In this document: piece after piece, positions 60,901 to 64,000 of the stretch
Layout of the letters: every line of letters begins with the position of its first letter
Numbering within the stretch: position 1 is the stretch's first letter
NCBI GenBank assembly: GCA_947650365.1
Contig: OX393557.1
Coordinates: forward strand, 52,927,472 to 52,991,471
DNA length: 64,000 nucleotides
Direction of reading: 5' to 3'
Origin: Chamaelirium japonicum
Lineage: Eukaryota; Streptophyta; Magnoliopsida; Liliales; Melanthiaceae
Position numbers and translations under genes: made by a program
The notes under the pieces: generated by a model
What the model saw: only the letters and a program-made list of their open reading frames with translations
Told to the model about the DNA's origin: nothing
Database searches by the model: none

Positions 60901-61513
60901 CATCCAACATAGTTTGCACGTGCAATAGGAGATGAATCCAATGTGGCTGTGTTACCATTTCTTGGGCTGATGGATGATAACAGTGACAAGTGGGTTGAGC
61001 CATCCACTTATCTGTCGGGATGCTTTTTGGCTCTTTTATCACACTGTAACTTTGCATTCAGATATTGCATCTTCATTATGCCTAAAAATTCATCTTGTCT
61101 GCCACTTGATGAGCATAGTAATGTCGAAGCAAGACCTATTTTGTTCTTAAATCTGCCTCTAATTTACTATCAGATCTCTGTTTAATAAGAGTGATCTATA
61201 CCTGATACTTGTTAAGAGAACATAAATAGGTTACTAATTTTGTTTCTGCCACCATTTATCTCCTGATCTGCACTCTTTGCTGCAAACTTCTGTTTATATA
61301 CGCCGTGCATCCTTTTCTATTTTTATTCACTCTTCATCCTTTGTTTACGAAACAAATGCAGTTATCTCGACCCTCTTGAATTTTGTGTCGATGTTCCGGA
61401 AAGCGCACCAGGAGAACTGTAAACAGGCTGAACTAGAGAGGAAAAAAGCTGAGAAAGAGGCTGAGGTGGAGAAGTCTAAAACTTCACACCCGACGAGTAG
61501 AAGTGTTAGATGA
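22846..61513 (+). CDS. FH5: Class II formin (FH5-like), PTEN-like plus FH1 plus FH2, 17 coding exons
   Basis: Exons: 22846-22918, 23384-24087, 24165-24386, 24465-27778, 28039-28162, 35830-35901, 41828-41926, 42015-42056, 46698-46778, 46860-46910, 46999-47080, 50513-50607, 52075-52146, 52225-52341, 55945-56013, 56141-56207, 61362-61513. All introns are GT-AG, phases agree, and the sum is 5436 nt (1811 residues). The start MALFRRLFYRKPPDRLLEIS is the recognised class II formin opening. Domains: PTEN-like phosphatase fold and C2 (about 1-345), acidic repeat linker (about 350-950), FH1 (about 975-1365), FH2 (about 1410-1790), basic coiled tail. By family knowledge it nucleates and elongates actin filaments, binds profilin-actin through FH1 and attaches to membranes by the N-terminus. 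The symbol is by resemblance to rice FH5; orthology is inferred. The last exon end is uncertain. Confidence 0.92.
23384..24087 (+). CDS. FH5: Formin exon 2, PTEN-like phosphatase fold
   Basis: Residues 25-259. It begins FDCCFS after acceptor TTGCAG and ends YRQ before donor GTAATG. It contains LGGVVAQLQDYFPDASFMVFNF, split here as LGGVVAQLQDYF and PDASFMVFNF, and the P-loop HCERGGWP at 126-133. The invariant arginine of the HCx5R signature is proline, so phosphatase activity is not expected. Confidence 0.93.
24165..24386 (+). CDS. FH5: Formin exon 3, C2-like part
   Basis: Residues 260-333, with RVQGDVVIECIH and AKDQFPKDFKAE, typical of the C2 half of the PTEN-like module. Flanked by GCAG acceptor and GTAGGC donor; introns 2 and 3 are only 77 and 78 bp. 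Confidence 0.92.
24465..27778 (+). CDS. FH5: Formin exon 4, linker, FH1 and start of FH2
   Basis: Residues 334-1437 in one 3.3-kb exon. It opens VLFSDFDMVESD. A long acidic, Asn/Ser/Lys-rich linker follows, then a basic, proline-containing stretch (about 25840-26250), the FH1 proline tract and the first FH2 motif LKPLHWVKVTR near 27694. The donor is at GCTCCAAG/GTACTC. An in-frame stop would follow at 27852 if the intron were retained. Confidence 0.9.
24750..25790 (+). repeat. Degenerate 40-residue repeat in the formin linker
   Basis: The pattern x-LE-x-SN-x3-D recurs about every 40 residues: VLETSNTRFD, ALETSNFEAD, GLECSNYEHG, NFENHDCRRD, TLEMTNFTQD, RLEKSDCKQD, KLETREGLRD, with weaker copies KLQIGNAVYD and MVEFSDITHG. 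Between them lies a second motif, K-x3-LD-x-K/N-S/N-H, as in EFILDGKSHN and KSILDDKNHK. The repeats are diverged at DNA level, so they are old. Confidence 0.7.
26290..27570 (+). repeat. FH1 proline-rich tandem repeat
   Basis: Runs of 5-15 prolines alternate with GASTKGPP-type spacers (GASTKS, GASAKG, GAFTKS, GVSTKG, GASIKG). There are about 15 units of roughly 20 residues, then GARGG-type spacers near 27410-27510. This is the profilin-binding FH1 domain. The glycine-rich minus-strand frames here are shadows. Confidence 0.95.
28039..28162 (+). CDS. FH5: Formin exon 5 (FH2)
   Basis: Residues 1438-1479, containing SEFDVSELESLFSAVVP and RRKSLGAKADKVHL, after acceptor ATGCAG and before donor GTAAAT. 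This is the FH2 lasso/linker part. Confidence 0.92.
28517..28770. mobile_element. MITE with CTTTGCCCCCCTGAAGTTTAG termini
   Basis: About 32 bp at the left end (GGGTAAATTACCCTTTGCCC...) is repeated inverted at the right end (…GGGCAAAGTGTAATTAACC). The interior is T-rich with no gene. An imperfect 9-bp flank match (TTATTTTAT / TAATTTTAT) would fit a Mutator-like element. The class is inferred. Confidence 0.65.
29021..29979. mobile_element. hAT-type MITE copy A of the GTTCTAAAAAGCG family
   Basis: Starts CAAGGTTCTAAAAAGCGCTAG and ends GCCGCTTTTTAGAACACTG, which are inverted repeats. Flanks GTCAAGTA and ATCAAGCT are a weak 8-bp duplication. The interior is AT-rich and has CCTAGGCGG-type stretches at both ends. 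Antisense frames (29451-29636) are not supported. Confidence 0.65.
30489..30967. mobile_element. hAT-type MITE copy B, same family
   Basis: The termini are CAAGGTTCTAAAAAGCG and CGCTTTTTAGAACACTG, flanked by a perfect 8-bp duplication GATTCTCA (30481-30488 and 30968-30975). It is 479 bp and shares interior sequence with copies at 29021 and 37610. This copy anchors the family's assignment to hAT. Confidence 0.88.
30532..31909. repeat. 690-bp tandem direct duplication
   Basis: 30532-31221 and 31222-31909 are nearly identical head-to-tail copies that begin CCGCCTAGCGCCTAGGCGG. Each covers most of MITE copy B plus its right flank (poly-A runs, AACTAGTCCCAGTCGCTAGTC). Differences are few: small indels such as one near 30950 / 31630 and scattered substitutions. 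The breakpoints lie in CCTAGGCGG palindromes. Confidence 0.93.
31960..35192 (+). pseudogene. Degenerate 5'-truncated Copia element
   Basis: Plus-strand pieces follow Copia order. A protease motif WILDSGASHH lies near 32040 and an integrase region (LVHSDIWGP) near 32410. Reverse transcriptase pieces are WELVPLPPGKD near 33580, YNARLVAHGF near 33675 and YVDD near 34060, followed by DIGSLHYFLGLEV. RNase H-like remnants run to about 34900. Many stops and frameshifts separate them. A purine tract (about 35000-35014) leads into TGTTAGAGTGTG, the start of a probable 3' LTR of under 200 bp. No 5' LTR or gag was found. Confidence 0.8.
35830..35901 (+). CDS. FH5: Formin exon 6 (FH2)
   Basis: Residues 1480-1503, VDLRRANNTEIML and TKVKMPLSDLM, a very conserved FH2 segment. 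Acceptor TTTTAG, donor GTAAGC. Confidence 0.93.
36531..36929 (-). pseudogene. Unrecognised proline-rich gene fragment, antisense in intron 6
   Basis: A 132-residue minus-strand frame reads SPFIIIRAKDWKVRYIIEEI, then a basic KWRKRKNRC stretch, then repeated PPP motifs with Ser/Glu. It looks more like real protein than repeat noise. It then appears to slip frame near 36660 into EPSPPIKFPPLQLDPVTKPL. No promoter, element ends or upstream exon were seen. It may be a captured or retroposed gene fragment. I do not recognise the family. Confidence 0.33.
37610..37973. mobile_element. hAT-type MITE copy C, inverted and left-truncated
   Basis: In reverse orientation it ends GCGCTTTTTAAAACCTTG and shares the interior AATCTTGAATTATGGTTATATA / ATTATTTTGATATTA block with copies A and B. 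The left terminus is not recognisable. Confidence 0.7.
37975..38092. repeat. GAGTCGAG-rich MITE fragment
   Basis: Repeated GAGTTGAGTT, TCGAGTCGG and GAGTTTTTGAACACTGG. The same vocabulary, inverted, occurs at 53135-53310 in intron 14, so it is a dispersed family abutting MITE copy C. Confidence 0.55.
39244..39546 (+). mobile_element. TRIM-like miniature LTR retroelement (303 bp)
   Basis: Left repeat 39244-39320 runs TGTTAAGC...GCTTAACA and is followed at once by TGGTATCAGAGCT (39321-39333), the methionine-tRNA primer site. A (GA)n tract ending GAGAGAGGG serves as polypurine tract. Then comes a shortened right repeat TGTTATGC...CTTAACA (39510-39546). Flanks GGAAT and GGAAC are a near-perfect 5-bp duplication. 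No protein is encoded. The unequal repeat lengths imply a deletion in the right repeat. Confidence 0.7.
39438..39507. repeat. (GA)n microsatellite
   Basis: About 35 AG/GA units, lying inside the TRIM-like element in front of its right repeat. Confidence 0.97.
40260..40700 (+). pseudogene. LINE reverse-transcriptase C-terminal remnant
   Basis: Plus-strand fragments, with stops between them, read PLRLKDKFYKTI, then RRDRLRNECTRG and VAQIEDKMMENIL, then ALYKHEWQKKDP. These follow the order of plant non-LTR ORF2 C-terminal ends: PLKLKGKFY, DRIRNE.IR, P.E.KM.E.RL, and a final W....H.ADP-like motif. No poly-A tail or target duplication was identified. Confidence 0.62.
40885..41703. mobile_element. 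Mutator-like MITE with long inverted repeats (819 bp)
   Basis: About 110 bp at each end are inverted repeats: the left end GG(A)TTTTTTACAAATCGATCC and the right end inverted GAGTTTTTTGCAGATCGACC. A perfect 9-bp duplication TTTAATATT flanks it (40876-40884 and 41704-41712), diagnostic of Mutator-like transposition. The middle (41090-41460) is CACCGCCAC-type low complexity; frames there on both strands are artefacts. Confidence 0.9.
41828..41926 (+). CDS. FH5: Formin exon 7 (FH2)
   Basis: Residues 1504-1536, SAALALDDSILDGDQVEN and LIKFCPSKEEMELLK, conserved FH2. Acceptor CCTCAG, donor GTGCAT. The MULE MITE ends only 124 bp upstream. Confidence 0.93.
42015..42056 (+). CDS. FH5: Formin exon 8 (FH2)
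   Basis: A 42-bp exon, residues 1537-1550 (GYTGDKGNLGKCEQ), between acceptor TTTTAG and donor GTAAAC. Confidence 0.9.
42265..43340. repeat. Diverged direct duplication in intron 8
   Basis: About 475 bp at 42265-42740 recurs at 42868-43340 with clear but interrupted similarity. Shared blocks include TTTTGTAAGAAAGAAG, GGGCCTTGAGAA and AAACTAAACATAGGCACATG. A third partial copy of the last block lies at 43357-43392. There is no coding content. Confidence 0.8.
43971..44034. repeat. (CT)n(GT)n microsatellite
   Basis: About 22 CT units followed by about 8 GT units. The Arg/Glu-repeat antisense frame over it is an artefact. Confidence 0.96.
46698..46778 (+). CDS. FH5: Formin exon 9 (FH2)
   Basis: Residues 1551-1577, FFLELMKVPRVESKLRVF and SFKIQFGSQ. 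Acceptor GTGCAG, donor GTTGTA. The exon begins with eight T bases, so the acceptor phase was fixed by the protein match. Confidence 0.92.
46860..46910 (+). CDS. FH5: Formin exon 10 (FH2)
   Basis: A 51-bp exon, residues 1578-1594 (ISDLRKNLNTVDSACEQ). Acceptor TATCAG, donor GTATAT. Confidence 0.92.
46999..47080 (+). CDS. FH5: Formin exon 11 (FH2, GN-x2-N motif)
   Basis: Residues 1595-1621, ending LYLGNTLNQGTARG across the junction. It contains the hallmark FH2 motif GNxxN. Acceptor TTTCAG, donor GTAACT, phase 1. Confidence 0.93.
47081..50512 (+). other. Formin intron 11 (3.4 kb)
   Basis: Contains a poly-C/poly-A stretch near 47760-47790 and a long diverged tandem duplication (48345-49750). 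No coding region was recognised. Confidence 0.8.
48345..49750. repeat. Old ~700-bp tandem duplication in intron 11
   Basis: 48345-49018 and 49019-49750 align along their length in the same order. Shared phrases include TGTGACATAAGC(A/G)(T/A)TGAAATCAGGG, TTTAGCTCATTTGAG / ATTAGCTCATTTGAG, GATTTCTGGAT, TTTAATCTAAAT, GGACAATGATTT and GTAAATGCACTAA / GCAAATGCACTAA. The copies are too diverged for a recent event. Confidence 0.75.
50513..50607 (+). CDS. FH5: Formin exon 12 (FH2)
   Basis: Residues 1622-1653, SAIGFRLDSLLKLTDTRA and TNNKMTLMHYLCK, the most conserved FH2 block. Acceptor TTACAG, donor GTGCGA. Confidence 0.95.
50727..51158. mobile_element. Probable MITE in intron 12
   Basis: The left end ATTACACTGTGACCCCTCTG and the inverted right end ATTAAACTTTGACCCCTGATG are similar. 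The style resembles the MITE at 28517 but the sequence differs. No clean target duplication was found. Confidence 0.38.
51259..51468 (-). mobile_element. tRNA-derived SINE
   Basis: On the minus strand an A-box-like TTAGCACAGTTGGT (51448-51461) is followed about 31 bp later by a B-box-like CAGTTCGAATCTT (51404-51416), the spacing of an internal RNA polymerase III promoter. About 140 bp of unrelated body and an A8 tail (51259-51266) follow. No clear target duplication was seen. The + strand frame here is not a gene. Confidence 0.65.
51949..51971. repeat. (AT)n microsatellite
   Basis: About 12 AT units in intron 12. Confidence 0.95.
52075..52146 (+). CDS. FH5: Formin exon 13 (FH2)
   Basis: Residues 1654-1677, VLASRSTNLLDF and HEDLVSLEAASK. 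An upstream AG at 52056-52057 would add 17 bp and shift the frame, so the AG at 52073-52074 is chosen. Donor GTTCTG. Confidence 0.9.
52225..52341 (+). CDS. FH5: Formin exon 14 (FH2)
   Basis: Residues 1678-1716, IQLKSLAEEMQAIVKGLEKV and SASENDGPVSEFFCE. Acceptor AAATAG, donor GTATGT. Intron 13 is only 78 bp. Confidence 0.92.
53135..53310. repeat. GAGTCGAG-rich MITE fragment, second copy
   Basis: Carries ACTCGAAACTCAGACTC, GAGTCGAGTAAACTCG and CCGAGTTTTAAAACACTT. It is the inverted counterpart of 37975-38092. Confidence 0.55.
54770..54900 (+). mobile_element. Possible tRNA-derived SINE fragment
   Basis: TTAGCCAGTGG then, after about 30 bp, GATTTCGATCCCGG resemble A and B boxes of a tRNA promoter, each with mismatches. 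No tail or target duplication was found. Confidence 0.28.
55945..56013 (+). CDS. FH5: Formin exon 15 (FH2)
   Basis: Residues 1717-1739, TLKKFTVVAGAEVRSLTS and LYSSV. Acceptor TTTTAG, donor GTATGC. Relative to recalled FH5 proteins the usual Asp/Asn near FTDNAGA is changed (FTVVAGA). Confidence 0.85.
56141..56207 (+). CDS. FH5: Formin exon 16 (FH2 end)
   Basis: Residues 1740-1761, GRNADALALYFGEDPARC and PFEQ. Acceptor TGGCAG, donor GTAATA, phase 1. Confidence 0.9.
56322..58300 (+). mobile_element. Degenerate Gypsy-like element with gag remnant and LTR ends
   Basis: The blocks 56322-56515 and 58110-58300 are similar: ACGATC(C/T)AAATAT, CCAACAACTC, and TTTTAGAGCG(A/G)(G/A)CCCTTTGATTCTTGT. They look like 3' portions of two LTRs. 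A TATCAGAGCTC primer-site-like sequence follows the first. Between them interrupted frames read MDSTVTQALN, LETSSFEGHLD, LDWIANVDYY, TTWDEMKERLKEKYLPTS and QFDEFLRQCDLVE, typical of Gypsy gag. Many stops; no pol was seen. Confidence 0.68.
58818..60806 (+). mobile_element. Solo LTR (1989 bp) in intron 16
   Basis: Starts TGTAGACACACAA, ends TGCTTATACA, and is flanked by a perfect GTGGC duplication (58813-58817 and 60807-60811). It has a TATA box TATAAATA (59411-59418) and a polyadenylation-like AATAAA (60773-60778), as expected of U3-R-U5. There is no partner LTR, primer site or gag next to it, so it probably arose by recombination between two LTRs. 59575-60124 is a degenerate GAAGCCCGGAGAAGA-type repeat, and its Arg/Lys-rich frames on both strands are not genes. 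Confidence 0.85.
61362..61513 (+). CDS. FH5: Formin exon 17, C-terminal coiled tail
   Basis: Residues 1762-1811: VISTLLNFVSMFRKAHQEN ends FH2, then KQAELERKKAEKEAEVEK forms a charged helix. The frame stops at 61511-61513 after SRSVR. An alternative is splicing at GTTAGA (61505) to 61598-61687, discussed separately. Confidence 0.82.
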
Positions 61514-61597
61514 CCTAACTTGACAACCTTTCTTCATTCAGTTTCCTGCACTGTAAATCCATGTGTCTTTACCTGTGGGCCCAAACAATTTTCACAG

Positions 61598-61687
61598 GAC
61601 TCGAAGATGACAAGCCTGAGCCAACAGCTGCAACAAACATTGGAGAAGGCCAAATCTACCAATCGGCGAGAAAGAGATGTTAGATGA
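61598..61687 (+). CDS. FH5: Possible alternative final formin exon
   Basis: After acceptor TTCACAG, if exon 17 is cut at 61504 (phase 0), this reads DSKMTSLSQQLQQTLEKAKS and TNRRERDVR, then stop. The QTLEKAKSTNRRERD part resembles recalled FH5 tails (TLERTRSASRRGRD). The downstream sequence GTTAGATGACC repeats that after exon 17, so the boundaries are ambiguous. Confidence 0.4.
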   Translation, partial: DSKMTSLSQQLQQTLEKAKSTNRRERDVR

Positions 61688-62013
61688 CCCTCTAACTTAC
61701 TAACCTTGCATTTGATTCTGGTCTCTGCCTACCGGGGTGATCACTGACTGGACTCGGGGTTGAGAATGCTGAGCCAACTACTCCTGCAAAACACAACGCC
61801 AACACCGCCATACAAGAAAACTTGCAACGGTAAATATTGCACCTTATAGACCTATCCTAAGGTCCTGATATCATCATCATTCAACATCCAGTCTTATCCC
61901 ATCAAGATGGGGTCGACTGTAAGATTAGCGAAAATATAATTAAATTGGTCCAGGCCTAGGTTTTACTACCTGGTGTCGGTTGTGGTATCGAACCGGACCA
62001 AACCGAGTCAAGT
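61688..62013. other. Formin 3' flank
   Basis: Contains a further diverged copy (about 61748-61840) of the GGACTCG...GAGCCAAC block. A CATCAAGATGGGGTCGACTGTAAG phrase is also present. No clear polyadenylation signal was fixed. Confidence 0.4.
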
Positions 62014-62290
62014 TGGCATAGTTGGCTCGGTATCGGCCGGTTTGGTCTTGTCTGGTTTCGGCCTTTTTTGATAAAATATCAAAAAAATTTAAAAATTATG
62101 AACCCAACCGATACAACTCGGCCTTATTGGTCTATACGGGGTTGACTCGGCCAATACGGACATGTACGATTCGGTTTCTGCCAATATGGACCAAGTATCG
62201 GTATTGTCTGGTGACTCGGTTCAGGCAAATACAAAACCGAGTCGTACCGGCCGGTACGACTCAGTATTGGCCGAGCTTCATAACTATGGT
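62014..62290. mobile_element. Probable MITE rich in GACTCGGCC
   Basis: The left end GGCATAGTTGGCTCGG and the inverted right end CCATAGTTATGAAGCTCGG are imperfect inverted repeats. The interior repeats TATCGGCCGG and GACTCGG. No clean duplication was seen. The frames over it (62022-62300, 62162-62500) are artefacts. Confidence 0.45.
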
Positions 62291-62931
62291 TCGGTCATGA
62301 AACTGACATCAACCCTCCCAAGATTACATAGGAACCAAACGCGCCCAAAGGTCCTGAAAAGTTTGCGGTTCACGGTTATTATTATTATTATTTTACTTTC
62401 GGCTGTCTATTTACAGGTAATTTTCGAGACCGGGGTCGATGCCTCCTGGCTACTGGAGCCTCCAGATTCTGCATTCAATCCTCTTTGTACAAAGTTCTAA
62501 CCACTGGGTTCGTTTGATTCGTTTTTTTTAATGTAAAGCCGGTGTTCGTTCCATTATTATTCCGATTCATTCGCAGTTGTTAGATACGCAGAGAGATAGG
62601 TTGGTAGAGATAGGGATGCGAGGAATGCGAGATAGTCTTTGTATGTATAAGTATATATCAAGTGTGTTTTTGCACTTCGAAAGCAGCTGATAGTCTGCTG
62701 CTCGAGATGGCTTGGTTCCAATGTAATTTCTCTCTCATCCCACTGATGTCAATACTTCAAGGACTTTTTATCCATTTATATGGCAATAAGAGAAATTACG
62801 AATGTAATTGTTGTTGCCAACCGATTGGCTTGGTAAGATAAATTGTAATTAAGCATTTCAGGGCTTTAGGGGTGCGTTTAAATTCATTTTACCTCGTGGC
62901 ATTTGGGTTCTAGACTGTATGTGGTGTTTTG
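62291..62931. other. Intergenic
   Basis: Holds an (ATT)n run at about 62376-62393 and otherwise nothing recognised. Confidence 0.5.
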
Positions 62932-63628
62932 TGTTGGGGTTGTCGCTCGCAAAAGCCTAACCCAAACACAGGCCACAGGGGGTTAGTATGGTGTTTTGTG
63001 TTGCGGTTAGTCTGGTTTTTCTCTGGGTTTTTGAATTCTTGACTTCGGATTTGGGTCTCCCGTTGTGGCTAAATCTAACCCTATGCTATATAAGGGGAAG
63101 GGGAGGAGGCTGGCTTGTATGGAGTACAGAGAGAGCGGCAAGGAGACCCTGTCTAGGGTTCTTGTTGGCCATCGTGAAGAGAAGGGAAAGGAGGAAGAAA
63201 GAGAGAAGAAAAAGGGAAGCTCTATTTCTGGATCTTGCTTCGATCGTTCTTTGGTTCATCGGGTTCTTCGGCTCCTACTTTGGTGTGGGTGCTTTCATAT
63301 CTTGTTGATCCTCTGGTATTTTTCTCTCTATGGCAAATGATTCTCTATTATGTGGTTTGTGCGGTCGTCCAGAGGATCAAAGACAGGGTTTGTGGGGTTC
63401 AGACAAATAGTGACACACTGCTTGTGTAATTTCTAGTGATAATCAATATCCTTGATTGTTGGTAATATATCGTTGTTTGTATTATTGTGTAGTTGCATCA
63501 AATTCGCTGTGCTTGTTATTGGGCGTGATCTCCGCAGGCCTCCGATCATTGATCAGTAGCACGACGCTTTCGGAAAAAACTCGGCGCATCAGGTTTAGAT
63601 CACTGGGATCTTTGACCTCCACGCAACA
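62932..63628 (+). repeat. Probable 5' LTR of a retrotransposon running off the window
   Basis: Starts TGTTGGGGTTGTCG and ends ACGCAACA. It contains TATATAA at 63087-63093 and a downstream leader-like sequence with AGGGTTCTTGTTGG. It is followed at once by GGTATCAGAACC (63631-63642), a variant of the methionine-tRNA primer site. The partner LTR would lie beyond the window. The short frames 62988-63308 and 63065-63340 lie within the LTR and are not supported as genes. Confidence 0.55.
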
Positions 63629-64000
63629 GAGGTATCAGAACCTGGGAGTAAAAGAAATGGGGGGTAAGATGGTAAATAGCAAAATAGGGCCAACGAATTA
63701 AGAGATGAATTGTTCATCCATATGTGAAGACATGAATAATTCTTGATTTCTTGGAATCTGAGTTATTCCTATAAATCTTGCCTATTTTATTTTGTAGGGT
63801 GATTGTATGTTTGATTTTTCTTTTCTTGATGGATTAGCCAGGCGGACAGAGGACAGGACACGAGAGCATGGACTCAGAGAGATCCTGAGATCGAAACGGG
63901 AAGGCATCATAACTGCTATTTTTATTAAATTTTATAATCACGAGAACATGACATCAACGGTCAGGATTTGACGCACAAACAACACAACATCAGTCTCAGG
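63629..64000 (+). mobile_element. Start of retrotransposon internal region
   Basis: Begins with the primer binding site GGTATCAGAACC. No gag start was recognised before the window ends. Confidence 0.4.

Larger units (their letters stand above)
56208..61361 (+). other. Formin intron 16 (5.2 kb)
   Basis: Contains a short CA microsatellite (56239-56259), a degenerate gag-bearing retroelement (56322-58300), poly-C and A-rich runs (58290-58345), and a 2-kb solo LTR (58818-60806). 58350-58810 and 60812-61361 show nothing further. Confidence 0.85.

Noticed and set aside
1..64000. CRISPR array, rRNA, intact tRNA, organellar insert or gene cluster
   Set aside because: None of the regular tandem repeats has unique spacers, and no conserved RNA or organellar gene sequence was recognised; the tandem arrays are contiguous TE repeats.

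Overview
This is a window of nuclear DNA from a flowering plant. It holds one convincing protein-coding gene on the + strand, embedded in a dense, layered mass of transposable elements. The evidence for a plant is a class II formin with a PTEN-like N-terminus, GT-AG introns, Copia/Gypsy LTR retrotransposons with plant-type primer binding sites, and hAT and Mutator-like MITEs. The GC-rich first exon and the close match to my recollection of rice FH5-type formins suggest a monocot, possibly a non-grass with large introns. The species cannot be fixed from sequence alone.

Layout. 1-1355: microsatellite, a 70-bp tandem repeat and a small hAT MITE. 1351-21828: a Gypsy-type, apparently non-autonomous retrotransposon in minus orientation, bounded by the 5-bp duplication GATTC. 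Its internal domain holds a second insertion (5154-9102, duplication GCGGT), and its 5' LTR is split by a Copia element (10120-19941, duplication GCGGC). 21824-22845: about 1 kb of probable promoter and 5' UTR with two G-boxes.

22846-61513: the formin gene, reconstructed as 17 coding exons and about 1811 residues. It comprises a PTEN-like domain, an acidic linker built from a degenerate 40-residue repeat, a very long proline-rich FH1 and a complete FH2. Only about 5.4 kb of this 38.7-kb span is coding. The introns carry a degenerate Copia element, a hAT MITE family with a 690-bp tandem duplication, a TRIM-like mini-retroelement, a MULE MITE, a LINE remnant, a tRNA-derived SINE, two internal direct duplications, a degenerate gag-bearing retroelement and a 2-kb solo LTR. 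61514-64000: 3' flank with a duplicated terminal-exon segment, a MITE and, at the window edge, a probable 5' LTR with primer binding site.

No operon-like or defence system, CRISPR array, rRNA or intact tRNA gene was seen. The formin is expected to nucleate and elongate actin filaments (FH1/FH2) while the N-terminal PTEN-like/C2 region tethers it to membranes. Most other open reading frames are low-complexity or antisense shadows. Exon boundaries were set by eye from splice signals, reading phase and recalled family sequence, without alignment software or transcripts.
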